64,000 nt of DNA from Bacillota bacterium (lineage in GTDB: Bacteria; Bacillota; Clostridia; DSM-8532): assembly GCA_023415205.1 (NCBI GenBank), contig JAEZLR010000045.1:62001-126000 (forward strand), read 5' to 3'. Shown in pieces: positions 1 to 8,648 of this stretch (position 1 is its first letter; each line of letters begins with the position of its first letter). The notes beneath the pieces are model-generated. The model was given only the letters and a program-made list of their open reading frames with translations. It was not told where the DNA came from and made no database searches. Both the position numbers and the translations under genes were made by a program.

Positions 1-1
1 T

Positions 2-1369
2 GAGGCTTGTACACGCAGAGGTATAACCGTGGTCAATACCCCTGAGGGAAATACCATGGCTGCAGCTGAAATGAGCGTGGCTTTGATTTACGCTTTGTTC
101 AGAAACGTTGCTCAGGCCTATCATGCCGCTAAAAACAAGGATTTCCGCAGGAACAAGTTTGTGGGTGAAGAACTGGATGGGAAAATCGCCGGGGTCATCG
201 GCCTTGGTAAGATAGGCTCCATTGTTGCGAAGAAGCTGATGGGCGCCGGAATGACTGTTATAGGCTACGATCCCTATATCACCGATGAGCGCTGCAGCCA
301 ATTGGGGATCACCCGTGCAGAAACCATTGACGAGCTTCTAAAGGCTGCGGACCTGGTCACCATCCATATTCCCAAGACAGCCGAGAGTAAGAACCTCATC
401 GGAGAACGTGAACTTAAGCTCTGCAAAAAGGGTGTCCGCATCGTCAATGTTGCCCGAGGGGGCATGCTGGATGAGAAGGCCCTGTATGATGCCATCGTAT
501 CGGGGCATGTGGCCGGTGCCGCTCTTGACGTTCAAGAGGTAGAGCCCAACTTTAACAAGGCTCCCGAGGAGCAGGATTATTGGAATCCCCTTCTGGATCT
601 GGATCAGGTGATTATGACCCCCCATCTGGGTGCTTCGACAAAAGAGGCCAACCTTAACTGCTCCCTGGGTGTTGCAAAAAATGTGGAAGCCGTATTAAAC
701 GGTGAATTGGTCGCTGCCGTCAATATGCCTCCCATTGCTGGCGATTTGAGTGAGCTCAAGCCCTATATCAGCCTGGGTGAAAAGCTGGGGGCTATCTATT
801 ATCAGGCTGAGAAGGAAAGGGTTAATAAAATTGAGATTGTATACAGCGGCGATTTGGTGGATAAGCCCACAAAGCCTATTACTCTGGCCGTTGTGAAAGG
901 ATTTTTAACCATCATCAGCCAATCCGAGGTCAATTACGTCAATGCCGGCCTTAAGCTCAGCGAGATGGGTGTGGAACTGGTGGAAAGTAAATCCAGCCAG
1001 CTTGAAAAGTATACCAACCTGATCACCGTAAAATTCTACCGCAATAAGGGTAAGGAGATTTCGGTATCGGGGACGGTCTTTGCAAAGGACTCCATCCGTA
1101 TTGTGGATTTCTTCGGCTATAAGCTGGATTTCGAGCCAACACAGTATGTGCTGGCACTTCAAAACAAGGATGTTCCGGGCATTATCGGCAAGGTGGGAAC
1201 CCTTCTTGGAGAAAACAACATTAATATTGGAGCCATGCAGTGGGGACGCAGTGCCAAGGAAAGCAAGGCGGTTTCCTTTGTCAGTGTGGACAGTGAGGTC
1301 TCCGACGTAACGGTGGAAAAGCTTCGTGGTATTGAAGGTGTACTTAAGGTTTCCAGACTGAATTTTTAA
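2..1369 (+). CDS. serA: D-3-phosphoglycerate dehydrogenase, 5' end cut by window
   Basis: Oxidises 3-phosphoglycerate to 3-phosphohydroxypyruvate with NAD, the first committed step of serine synthesis in the cytosol. The frame is open to the first base, beginning E-A-C-T-R-R-G-I, so roughly 80 N-terminal residues lie outside the window; the GTG at 29 is internal. Visible are the Rossmann motif GLGKIG, the catalytic Arg in NVARGG, the Glu in DVQEVEP and the catalytic His in MTPHLGAST. An intervening domain and a C-terminal ACT domain (YVLALQNKDVPGIIGKVG) follow, as in the long bacterial SerA form where ACT mediates serine feedback. A LUD-domain gene starts about 18 bases downstream. A different 2-hydroxyacid dehydrogenase is possible but the ACT domain argues for SerA. 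Confidence 0.93.
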   Translation, partial: EACTRRGITVVNTPEGNTMAAAEMSVALIYALFRNVAQAYHAAKNKDFRRNKFVGEELDGKIAGVIGLGKIGSIVAKKLMGAGMTVIGYDPYITDERCSQLGITRAETIDELLKAADLVTIHIPKTAESKNLIGERELKLCKKGVRIVNVARGGMLDEKALYDAIVSGHVAGAALDVQEVEPNFNKAPEEQDYWNPLLDLDQVIMTPHLGASTKEANLNCSLGVAKNVEAVLNGELVAAVNMPPIAGDLSELKPYISLGEKLGAIYYQAEKERVNKIEIVYSGDLVDKPTKPITLAVVKGFLTIISQSEVNYVNAGLKLSEMGVELVESKSSQLEKYTNLITVKFYRNKGKEISVSGTVFAKDSIRIVDFFGYKLDFEPTQYVLALQNKDVPGIIGKVGTLLGENNINIGAMQWGRSAKESKAVSFVSVDSEVSDVTVEKLRGIEGVLKVSRLNF

Positions 1370-1387
1370 GACGGGAGAGTGAGTTTT

Positions 1388-2029
1388 TTGGATCAGTATC
1401 TTAAGAGCATTATTGATCATAAAATCCGGAAGACTCTGGAGAACCTTGATAGGAATCATATTATGGCCATCTATCTTGAATCCAAGGATCAGGTGGTGGC
1501 AAAGCTTACAGAGCTTCTCAGACAGGGTGATACCGTGGCCTGCGGAGGCTCCATGACTTTGTTTGAAACAGGAGTCATCGAGCATCTCCGCTCGGGGCGC
1601 TATCATTTTCTGGACCGCTATGCCGAGGGCTTAACCCGGGACCAGCTTCAAGATATTTTCAGGAAATCCTTCCTGGCCGATGGATATGTTACCAGTACTA
1701 ACGCCATTACTGAAAACGGGGAGCTTTATAATGTGGACGGGAATGGTAACCGAGTTGCGGCTATGATGTATGGGCCTGAAAATGTCATCGTGGTGGCTGG
1801 GATTAATAAGCTGGTGAGAGATGTGGATGAGGCTGTACAAAGGGTTAAGACCATTGCGGCTCCGGCCAATGCCACGCGCCTCAGCACCCTGACCCCCTGT
1901 GTCAAGACCGGTACCTGTATGGCTTGTAAAAGCGAACAGCGCATCTGCTGTTCCTACACCGTTTTTGGACAGCAACGGGTAAAGAACCGTATGAAGGTGA
2001 TTTTGGTGGGGGAGCCTTTAGGGTACTAA
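1388..2029 (+). CDS. LUD-domain (LutC/YkgG, DUF162) protein
   Basis: A stand-alone lactate-utilisation-type (LUD) domain protein of about 213 residues. The family includes LutC, a subunit associated with the iron-sulfur lactate oxidation complex, but no lutA or lutB is near. Visible are the N-terminal helix, the glycine-rich VACGGSMTLFETG segment and a C-terminal cysteine cluster, C-V-K-T-G-T-C-M-A-C followed by R-I-C-C, which could bind metal or an Fe-S cluster (inference). A GTG at 1379 is in frame, but the GGGAG at 1373-1377 sits almost on top of it and is well spaced (about 10 bases) from the TTG at 1388, so I chose the TTG. It probably shares a transcript with serA and ends at a strong terminator. 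The substrate is unknown. Confidence 0.8.
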   Translation: MDQYLKSIIDHKIRKTLENLDRNHIMAIYLESKDQVVAKLTELLRQGDTVACGGSMTLFETGVIEHLRSGRYHFLDRYAEGLTRDQLQDIFRKSFLADGYVTSTNAITENGELYNVDGNGNRVAAMMYGPENVIVVAGINKLVRDVDEAVQRVKTIAAPANATRLSTLTPCVKTGTCMACKSEQRICCSYTVFGQQRVKNRMKVILVGEPLGY

Positions 2030-2066
2030 ATAAATTATTTTCATAAGTATTGCATAGAATAGTGTT

Positions 2067-2101
2067 AAAAGCAGGTTGAATTGTTTTGACCTGCTTTTTT
2101 T
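2067..2101 (+). terminator. Intrinsic terminator after the serA-LUD unit
   Basis: A 10-bp stem, AAAAGCAGGT with ACCTGCTTTT, encloses a 12-base loop and runs into a T tract. It separates the LUD gene from ppx. Confidence 0.85.
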
Positions 2102-2156
2102 GTGGTATTAGTTAAAAAACCTGTGAGCACCCCATGAAGAAGGAGTGGCTCTTTTT

Positions 2157-3713
2157 ATGAACCATCCCAGCAGGCTCTTTGCGGCCATTGATATTGGCTC
2201 GCATAAACTAAAAATGAAGATTGTCGAAATCAATGGAAAGGGTGAGGTAAGGGTTCTTGAAACCGCTGATTTGCTCATTCCCCTTGGCCGAGACACCTTT
2301 AATGACGGAAAGCTGAGCTTTAGCTCAGTTAAAAAAACCTGCGAGGCCATTCAAGGCTTTAAACGGCTGATGGGTGATTACGGAGTGAAGGAGTGGCGAA
2401 TCGTTGCCACCAGCGCCATACGAGAAGCCTCCAACAGGGATTTCATGATTGACCAGGTCCATATGAAGACTGGTCTGGATGTGGAGATCATCAATAACTC
2501 CCAGGAAAAATTTCTTACATATAAGGCCTTTAAATGGCACCTTCGCAACCATAGGCTCATTAAAGCAGGAGAACCCACATTGATGCTTAATATCGGTGCG
2601 GGCAGCATACAGCTTCTCTTGTCTGAGAATAACCTTCTGGTTTCCAGTCAGAGCTTGAAAATTGGCTCACTGCGCATCAAGGAGGCTATATCTAGGCTTC
2701 AAAAGCACACCCTTCATTTCTCAAAGGTAGTTGAGGAATACATTGAGTCCCATATTGATAATGTGGAGTATTTAAAGTCCTCCAGCGAAATTCCTAATTT
2801 TGTTTTGGTCAGTGCAGAGTTTGAGTATCTCATGAACGTTATGAAACTAGGTGCCTCCAAAGAGGATCTTACCATTGATAAGCCCCATTTTGATTCAATT
2901 TATGACACCATCCTGGACAAAACCACCCTCTCTATTGCAGAGGAATACGGTGTCTCCCTATCCGATGCTGAGCTTTTTGTTCCCTCCCTCATTCTCATAC
3001 GTAAATTCTTTGAAAAGACAAGTAATGAAAAGATTATCCTTCCCAGTGTTTCCATGGTGGATGGAATCATTGTGGAAAGGCTGAATGACCTGCTTCCTGC
3101 TTCAAAAAAGATGGATTTCAATCTCGATATCCTTTCCTATGTGCGGATATTGGCCAACCGCTATAAATACAACAGAAAGCACTGTGAGTTTGTTGAAAAG
3201 GCTTCATTGACCATTTTTGACAGGCTGTCTGAGGTTCATGGACTGACGAATAAGGAGAGGTTTTTGCTGCAAATGACTGCTCTATTGCATGATACGGGAA
3301 AATACATCGGGGCGGACCCCCATGATGTGTATTCCTACAATATCATCAATGCGGCTCAGATCATAGGCCTGTCCGATAGGGAACAGCAAATGGTGGCTAC
3401 GGTGGCCCGGTATCATAGCATGGAATTCCCTGAGTTTAATAGCCCTGACATGATTAAAATGGATACGCGGGATCAGATAACGGCCATGAAGCTGATTGCC
3501 ATTATCCGAATCGCCGAAGCACTAGACACCAGCCATAAGCAGAAAATAAAACTGACCCAGGCGGGTGTGAAGGAAGACCGGTTTCTTATCAAGGCCGAGG
3601 TCTCCGAGGAAGTGGTTCTGGAGCAATGGACCTTTCAAATGAAAGCCGAATTTTTCAAAGAGGTTTTCGGTATGGAAACGAGCCTTAAGATCAAGAATCG
3701 TCTTTTGAATTAG
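2157..3713 (+). CDS. ppx: Exopolyphosphatase of the Ppx/GppA family with HD-type C-terminal domain
   Basis: Predicted to release phosphate from polyphosphate ends, or to hydrolyse pppGpp. The N-terminal ASKHA fold shows AAIDIGSHKLKMKI (phosphate-1) and the family signature ATSAIREASN. The second phosphate loop reads LNIGAGSIQLLL instead of the usual D-I-G-G-G-S-T, a departure worth noting. An HD-like domain follows, with LLHDTGKYIG near residue 377. About 518 residues is the length of the long two-domain Ppx form. GTG 2145 is in frame but overlaps the GGAG at 2142-2145, so ATG 2157 is preferred. Polyphosphate kinase follows 29 bases later, which supports polyphosphate as the substrate. Confidence 0.87.
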   Translation: MNHPSRLFAAIDIGSHKLKMKIVEINGKGEVRVLETADLLIPLGRDTFNDGKLSFSSVKKTCEAIQGFKRLMGDYGVKEWRIVATSAIREASNRDFMIDQVHMKTGLDVEIINNSQEKFLTYKAFKWHLRNHRLIKAGEPTLMLNIGAGSIQLLLSENNLLVSSQSLKIGSLRIKEAISRLQKHTLHFSKVVEEYIESHIDNVEYLKSSSEIPNFVLVSAEFEYLMNVMKLGASKEDLTIDKPHFDSIYDTILDKTTLSIAEEYGVSLSDAELFVPSLILIRKFFEKTSNEKIILPSVSMVDGIIVERLNDLLPASKKMDFNLDILSYVRILANRYKYNRKHCEFVEKASLTIFDRLSEVHGLTNKERFLLQMTALLHDTGKYIGADPHDVYSYNIINAAQIIGLSDREQQMVATVARYHSMEFPEFNSPDMIKMDTRDQITAMKLIAIIRIAEALDTSHKQKIKLTQAGVKEDRFLIKAEVSEEVVLEQWTFQMKAEFFKEVFGMETSLKIKNRLLN

Positions 3714-3742
3714 GTTTATGAATAGAAATTGGAGTGAAGGCA

Positions 3743-5869
3743 ATGGAATCATTGGATCTGTCCCGTCCTGAGTACTATATTAATCGTGAACTCTCCTGGC
3801 TGGAATTTAACCAGCGGGTATTGGATGAAGCCAATGAAACCACCAATCCCCTCATGGAGCGGCTTAAGTTTTTAGCTATTGTCAACTCCAATCTAGATGA
3901 ATTCTTTATGGTTCGGGTAGGATCCTTATATGATCAGATCAACGCAGGCTATCATAAGCCTGACGCCTCAGGGCTGACTCCGAGGGCTCAATTGTCCCGT
4001 ATTGCCCGGCGTGTCAGAGTGATGGTAGAGGATGAATATGAGCTATGGAATCAGACCCTGGTCCCCTCTCTGAAGAAGCAGGGCATCCGCATTATGGCGC
4101 CCCATGAGCTTAACAAATCCCAAAAGGCTTTTCTATCCGGGTATTTTGAGAATATTATCTATCCGGTTTTAACACCCATGGCTGTGGACTCCAGTCGTCC
4201 CTTTCCATGGCTTTTAAACAAGGCCATTAATATTGGGGTGCTTGTGGAGAACAGCCAGGAGGGGGAGGATGATATATTTGCCACGGTGCAGGTGCCGTCC
4301 ATGTTTTCAAGGCTGGTTGAGCTTTCCGACAAGGAGGACGTGAAAAGAAGTTTTATACTGCTGGAGGATGTTATTTCCCTGTTTATCGATCGGCTGTTTA
4401 CAGGCAAGACCATTAAGGCTACCTGTGTCTACCGTATCACCCGAAACGGAGATTTGGCCATTGACGAGGATGAGGCCGAGGATCTGCTCTTGGAGATCGA
4501 GAAGACCATTAAGCAGCGAAGATGGGGGCAACCTGTGCGGCTGGAGATCTCCAGCGGAGTGACCAGCGAACTTATGGACTTTATCATTGAACGATTAGAG
4601 GTTGAAGAGGATTTTGTCTTTAAGATAGCAGGACCTGTGGATTTAACCCTTCTTATCAAGCTCCATGATATGAACGGCTTTAATGCTCTTCATTATCCCG
4701 ATTATACCCCCCAGACGCCGGAGGATCTTTTGGATAAGGATAATATTTTCGAGGCTATTAAGGAGAAGGATATTCTCCTTCATCACCCCTATGAATCCTT
4801 TGACCCCATTGTCAATATGATCAGTGAAGCGGCACGGGACCCCCGTGTTCTAGCCATCAAGCAAACCCTCTACCGGGTCAGCGGTAAATCCCCTATCATC
4901 AAAGCCTTGGCCGAGGCCGCCGATTTAGGCAAGCAAGTCACTGTGCTTGTGGAGCTCAAGGCCCGTTTTGATGAAGAAAATAATATCCAGTGGGCAAAGA
5001 GCCTTGAAAAAGCAGGCTGCCATGTAATCTACGGCTTGGTGGGGCTCAAGACCCACTGTAAGATCACCCTGATTGTCAGAATGGAGGACGATGGCATCAA
5101 CCGTTATGTCCACATTGCCACAGGTAACTATAATGATGAGACAGCCAGGCTTTATACTGATCTGGGGCTTTTGACCTGCAACAAGTATATGGGCGAGGAT
5201 GCCTCCACGGTATTCAATGCCCTGTCAGGCTATACTGAAAGGCCGAGGCTCAACCAATTGGTAATGGCTCCAACCATGCTCAGGAATAAATTTACCAGCC
5301 TCATTTCTCGGGAAATAAAAAATGCGGGCCAAGGGAAAAAAGCTGTGATCAAAGCCAAAATCAATTCGCTGGTGGATCCGGGCCTTATCGAGATGCTTTA
5401 TAAGGCCTCCCTGGCAGGGGTTAAAATCAGGCTTCTGGTGAGGGGAATGTGCAGCCTTCGTCCCGGCCTTGCCCGAATCAGTGAGAACATTCAGGTGAAG
5501 AGCATCGTGGGTCGATACCTGGAACACAGCCGCATTTATTATTTCTATAATGATGGTAACCCCCAGGTGTTCCTTTCCAGTGCCGACTGGATGGAAAGAA
5601 ATATGGATCGGCGTGTAGAGCTGCTCATACCCGTTGAGGATGAAACGGTTAAAGAGCGGGTGGTGGATATCCTTGAGGCTTATATGGATGACAATGTGAA
5701 GGCTCGGGTGCAGGACGCCCAGGGACACTATACACTCCTGGATTCCCGAGTTTCATCCCAAAAGCTCAGTGCCCAGGACTATTTTGCCCGGCGAGCCATA
5801 GAAAAAGCGAAAGCGAAAAGCCACCACAATGACACAGTCCTCTTCAGGCCCAGAACCAGCCCCCAATAG
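3743..5869 (+). CDS. ppk1: Polyphosphate kinase 1
   Basis: Reversibly transfers the ATP gamma-phosphate to polyphosphate. The protein has about 708 residues, normal for PPK1. It begins with the typical RELSWLEFNQRVLDEA, followed by LAIVNSNLDEFFMVRVG. The two catalytic histidines are visible: His457 in HIATGNYNDETARLY (the autophosphorylated one in the family) and His595 in YLEHSRIYYFYN. Both PLD-like C-terminal domains look intact. The GGAG at 3731-3734 is spaced correctly for ATG 3743; the GTG at 3734 overlaps it. Adjacency to ppx suggests coupled synthesis and degradation of polyphosphate. No terminator is evident before rimO. Confidence 0.95.
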   Translation: MESLDLSRPEYYINRELSWLEFNQRVLDEANETTNPLMERLKFLAIVNSNLDEFFMVRVGSLYDQINAGYHKPDASGLTPRAQLSRIARRVRVMVEDEYELWNQTLVPSLKKQGIRIMAPHELNKSQKAFLSGYFENIIYPVLTPMAVDSSRPFPWLLNKAINIGVLVENSQEGEDDIFATVQVPSMFSRLVELSDKEDVKRSFILLEDVISLFIDRLFTGKTIKATCVYRITRNGDLAIDEDEAEDLLLEIEKTIKQRRWGQPVRLEISSGVTSELMDFIIERLEVEEDFVFKIAGPVDLTLLIKLHDMNGFNALHYPDYTPQTPEDLLDKDNIFEAIKEKDILLHHPYESFDPIVNMISEAARDPRVLAIKQTLYRVSGKSPIIKALAEAADLGKQVTVLVELKARFDEENNIQWAKSLEKAGCHVIYGLVGLKTHCKITLIVRMEDDGINRYVHIATGNYNDETARLYTDLGLLTCNKYMGEDASTVFNALSGYTERPRLNQLVMAPTMLRNKFTSLISREIKNAGQGKKAVIKAKINSLVDPGLIEMLYKASLAGVKIRLLVRGMCSLRPGLARISENIQVKSIVGRYLEHSRIYYFYNDGNPQVFLSSADWMERNMDRRVELLIPVEDETVKERVVDILEAYMDDNVKARVQDAQGHYTLLDSRVSSQKLSAQDYFARRAIEKAKAKSHHNDTVLFRPRTSPQ

Positions 5870-5904
5870 GGACCTCCCTGATGGCCATCCACATAAATCC
5901 CCAC

Positions 5905-5934
5905 TTTTTATCAAGGTGGTTTTTATGCTATAGT
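5905..5934 (+). promoter_or_regulatory. Possible promoter for rimO-pgsA
   Basis: An extended -10 like element, TATGCTATAGT, has its hexamer TATAGT at 5929-5934. The -35 region (TTTTTA at 5905-5910) is weak. It lies in the 125-base gap between ppk1 and rimO. Confidence 0.35.
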
Positions 5935-5994
5935 GGTGAAGGTAGGTGTAATAGAGACTTATACCTTCATTGAGACAATAAGGAGGAATCACTC

Positions 5995-7368
5995 TTGAAC
6001 TATAAAATTGGCCTGGTATCCTTGGGATGCCCCAAGAACCTCGTGGATAGCGAAATTATTCTGGGCTCCCTGAAGGATGCGGGCTTTCATTTAACCGCGC
6101 AGCATGAACTGGCTGAGGTCATTATTGTCAACACCTGTGCGTTTATTGGTGATGCAAAAATAGAAGCCGTCACCAGCATTCTTGAAGCCGCCCGTTACAA
6201 GAAGGAAGGCCAGCTTAAGGTGCTCGTTGTTACGGGCTGTATGGCCGAGCGCTACAAAGAAGAGATACTTGCCGAAATTCCTGAGGTGGATATTGTGGTG
6301 GGCACCGGAAGTATCGGTCAGATAACCCCTATTCTTAAAGCCCGCCTTCAAAAAGAAGAACAGCAGTCCGGGGACACTTCAAGGACACTTGTTCAGGAGT
6401 TATACGCAGGAATTCCCGACAATGTGGATTATCTGGAGGCGACACGTCTTGTCTCCGATGACAAGCCCTATATCTATCTCAAGATAGCCGAGGGCTGCAG
6501 CAATCGTTGCACGTACTGTATTATTCCCAGCCTGAGGGGAGATTATAGAAGCAGAACCATGGAGAATATTTTGAAGGAAGCCGACACCCTTGTGGGTCAG
6601 GGGAAGTCAGAGCTAATCCTTGTGGCTCAGGATGTAACCCGTTACGGAACCGACATCTATGGCGAAAAACGCTTGGTCTCTCTCATTCAAGCATTAAGCG
6701 CCTTGGAGGGACTCAAGCGGATACGGCTTCTATACTGCTATCCCGAGCTCATCGATGACGCGCTTATTGAAGAAATGCGCTCCAATCCCAAGTTATGCAA
6801 GTATTTGGATATTCCTATCCAGCATATCTCTGATAAAATGCTGAAGTTAATGGGCCGTCGGGGAAACAGGGATTATATCAGAAATCTTCTTGAAAAAATT
6901 AGAGACCGCATTCCCGATATTGTTTTAAGAACATCCCTCATAACGGGCTTCCCTGGAGAAACCCAGGAGGATTTCGAGGAGCTTTGCGATTTTGTGGAAG
7001 AGGGCTATTTTCAACACCTTGGCGCCTTTGCCTATTCAAAGGAGGAGGGGACGGCGGCCTATAAAATGAAGGGGCACCTTCCTAAAAAGGTCAAAGAGTC
7101 TCGGCGGAATAAAATCATGGCCCTTCAGCAAAAGATTGTGGAGAAATATAATAGTTCCCGAATGGGCAAGACTTATGATACAATGGTCGATGGAGTGGCA
7201 GAGGATGGCATTTTCTATGTAGGAAGGTCCTTTGCTGAAACCCCTGATATTGATCCTTTGATTTATTTTACTTCGCCCGAACCCCTGAAGAAAGGCACGA
7301 TCGTTCCTGTGAAGATTCTTTGTGTCGAGGAATATGATTTGGTGGGGCAGGCAGAGATTAATGGATAA
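5995..7368 (+). CDS. rimO: Ribosomal protein S12 methylthiotransferase
   Basis: A radical-SAM methylthiotransferase that adds a methylthio group to the conserved aspartate of ribosomal protein S12. The 457 residues hold the UPF0004 domain with its three cysteines (Cys12 in LGCPKN, Cys48 in NTCAF, Cys82 in TGCMAERY). The radical-SAM triad CSNRCTYC has Cys168, 172 and 175, and a C-terminal TRAM-like domain follows. The opening MNYKIGLVSLGCPKNLVDSE is characteristic of RimO rather than MiaB. It starts at TTG 5995, 8 bases after AAGGAGG. The next gene, pgsA, begins within a few bases of its stop, suggesting one transcript. Confidence 0.95.
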   Translation: MNYKIGLVSLGCPKNLVDSEIILGSLKDAGFHLTAQHELAEVIIVNTCAFIGDAKIEAVTSILEAARYKKEGQLKVLVVTGCMAERYKEEILAEIPEVDIVVGTGSIGQITPILKARLQKEEQQSGDTSRTLVQELYAGIPDNVDYLEATRLVSDDKPYIYLKIAEGCSNRCTYCIIPSLRGDYRSRTMENILKEADTLVGQGKSELILVAQDVTRYGTDIYGEKRLVSLIQALSALEGLKRIRLLYCYPELIDDALIEEMRSNPKLCKYLDIPIQHISDKMLKLMGRRGNRDYIRNLLEKIRDRIPDIVLRTSLITGFPGETQEDFEELCDFVEEGYFQHLGAFAYSKEEGTAAYKMKGHLPKKVKESRRNKIMALQQKIVEKYNSSRMGKTYDTMVDGVAEDGIFYVGRSFAETPDIDPLIYFTSPEPLKKGTIVPVKILCVEEYDLVGQAEING

Positions 7369-7378
7369 GGTGAATAAG

Positions 7379-7948
7379 ATGAATCTTCCCAATAAAATAT
7401 CATTATTCAGAATCCTGGCGACGCCTGTATTCTTGTTTTTTCTGGTTCCAGGCTGGTTCGGGCAGTTTCTGGGGTTGAATCAATGGGGACGGTACGCTGC
7501 CGCCGTTGTTTTTATTATTGCTGCGCTCTCAGATCTGGTTGACGGAAAGATTGCACGTAAATATAATCTGGTTTCAGAGTTGGGTAAATTCTTGGACCCA
7601 ATAGCAGACAAGCTTTTGGTCACCGCCGCTCTCGTAGCCTTTATTATGACTGATGGGCTATCGGTTTGGGTGGTCTTTATCATACTGGCCCGTGAATTTA
7701 TTGTTCAAGGTTTTCGCATCGTTGCCGTAGGCCAGGGCATTGTCATAGCCGCTGACAAATGGGGAAAAATCAAAACGGTTCTACAAATCATCGCTATAGT
7801 AGCCATCCTTATTGATGATTTTCCTGTGTCACTGTTTCTTGATATCCCTATCGGTATGCCTTTAATGTATGTGGCTACGGGGATGACCCTTATCTCAGGT
7901 ATAAACTATGTAGCAAAAAATATTAAAATATTATCCAGCAGCCACTAA
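7379..7948 (+). CDS. pgsA: CDP-diacylglycerol--glycerol-3-phosphate 3-phosphatidyltransferase
   Basis: Forms phosphatidylglycerol phosphate in the membrane, the first step of anionic phospholipid synthesis. The CDP-alcohol phosphatidyltransferase motif is complete: D-G-x2-A-R-x8-G-x3-D-x3-D, seen as DLVDGKIARKYN then GKFLDPIADK. Several hydrophobic segments span the roughly 189 residues, matching the family size. The opening MNLPNKISLFRI is the usual PgsA start and has AAGGTG at 7367-7372 ahead of ATG 7379. An upstream ATG (7361) overlapping rimO is in frame and cannot be excluded. Coupling with rimO is common in Bacillota. Confidence 0.92.
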   Translation: MNLPNKISLFRILATPVFLFFLVPGWFGQFLGLNQWGRYAAAVVFIIAALSDLVDGKIARKYNLVSELGKFLDPIADKLLVTAALVAFIMTDGLSVWVVFIILAREFIVQGFRIVAVGQGIVIAADKWGKIKTVLQIIAIVAILIDDFPVSLFLDIPIGMPLMYVATGMTLISGINYVAKNIKILSSSH

Positions 7949-7995
7949 AAAGGGATAGGCAATACAAAGCTGAGAAATAATAATACCAGAGTCTC

Positions 7996-8024
7996 TTTAC
8001 AGGATTATGGCATTGTGCTAAACT
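7996..8024 (+). promoter_or_regulatory. rpsO: Promoter for rpsO
   Basis: TTTACA at 7996-8001, a 17-base spacer and TAAACT at 8019-8024 preceded by TGC fit a sigma-A promoter. Transcription would start near 8031, just before the structured leader. Confidence 0.6.
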
Positions 8025-8034
8025 ATTTAAGATT

Positions 8035-8110
8035 GTTTGAACCGAATGCGCGGTTGAAGGTGACTCCGACCTTTTACTGGGCGTTTGGCAATTAACTGAA
8101 AAGGAGTATT
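8035..8110 (+). promoter_or_regulatory. rpsO: Structured rpsO leader, possible S15 autoregulatory site
   Basis: Two adjacent hairpins lie between the promoter and the ribosome site: AACCG (8040-8044) with CGGTT (8051-8055), and AAGGT (8057-8061) with ACCTT (8069-8073). In several bacteria S15 represses its own mRNA by binding a leader structure. That this is such a site is inferred from position and folding, not from a family match. Confidence 0.45.
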
Positions 8111-8115
8111 TTGTT

Positions 8116-8379
8116 ATGGAAAGAATGGAAAAGCAGACGATTATTACAACCTATGCCACCCACGAAGGTGACACAGGGTCTCCCGAGGTACAGATTGCAC
8201 TTCTCACCGATAGAATCAATCACCTCACGGATCACCTAAAATTCCACAAAAAGGACCACCACTCTCGTCGTGGACTTTTTAAAATGATAGGTGCAAGAAG
8301 AGGCCTCTTGGACTATCTCATGAAGAAGGACATCAACAGGTACCGTGATATCGTTGCTAAGCTTGAATTGAGAAAGTAA
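8116..8379 (+). CDS. rpsO: 30S ribosomal protein S15
   Basis: A primary-binding small-subunit protein that contacts the central domain of 16S rRNA. The 87 residues include the S15 hallmarks GDTGSPEVQIALLT, LKFHKKDHHSRRGL and RRGLLDYL, and match the usual length of 87-89. AAAAGGAG lies ahead of ATG 8116. The gene has its own promoter, leader and terminator, so it is likely transcribed alone although pnp follows, the same gene order as in many bacteria. Confidence 0.98.
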   Translation: MERMEKQTIITTYATHEGDTGSPEVQIALLTDRINHLTDHLKFHKKDHHSRRGLFKMIGARRGLLDYLMKKDINRYRDIVAKLELRK

Positions 8380-8384
8380 AAAAT

Positions 8385-8411
8385 GGGGCGGTTAATTCCG
8401 CCCTTTTTTTT
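8385..8411 (+). terminator. Intrinsic terminator of rpsO
   Basis: GGGCGG (8386-8391) pairs with CCGCCC (8398-8403) around a 6-base loop and is followed by eight T residues. Confidence 0.93.
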
Positions 8412-8472
8412 CAAAAAGCAAGGTTATGCCTTGAACAAAACCAACTGGGCTAAATAAAGCCTTCAGGGGAAA

Positions 8473-8570
8473 TATAATAAGAAACGGTTTCTGTTAGTCA
8501 AGGGCAACAGAAGATCAGAGAAGAGGCGTTCAGTCTATGGGCCCCTGTTCCCTGACCTTTTGTCCCTGAC
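8473..8570 (+). promoter_or_regulatory. pnp: pnp promoter element and folded leader
   Basis: A consensus TATAAT lies at 8473-8478 with no good -35 hexamer. The leader then contains GTCA-A-GGG-C-AACAG (8497-8510), which can pair with CTGTTCCCTGAC (8545-8556) using two single-base bulges. A second partial copy of the 3' arm, GTCCCTGAC at 8562-8570, could pair with the GTCA/GGG part instead, so two alternative stems exist. Polynucleotide phosphorylase represses its own mRNA through a leader stem in some bacteria; assigning that role here is inference. Confidence 0.45.
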
Positions 8571-8648
8571 TTGAAGTTATTTGCACTTGTTTTTCATTTT
8601 GTACCTGAGCAAACTAACAACAGGAATCGGAGAAAAGGAGTACAATTT

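Noticed and set aside
905..1606. 233-residue minus-strand frame across the serA/LUD junction
   Set aside because: Antisense to two clearly recognised genes with conserved motifs.
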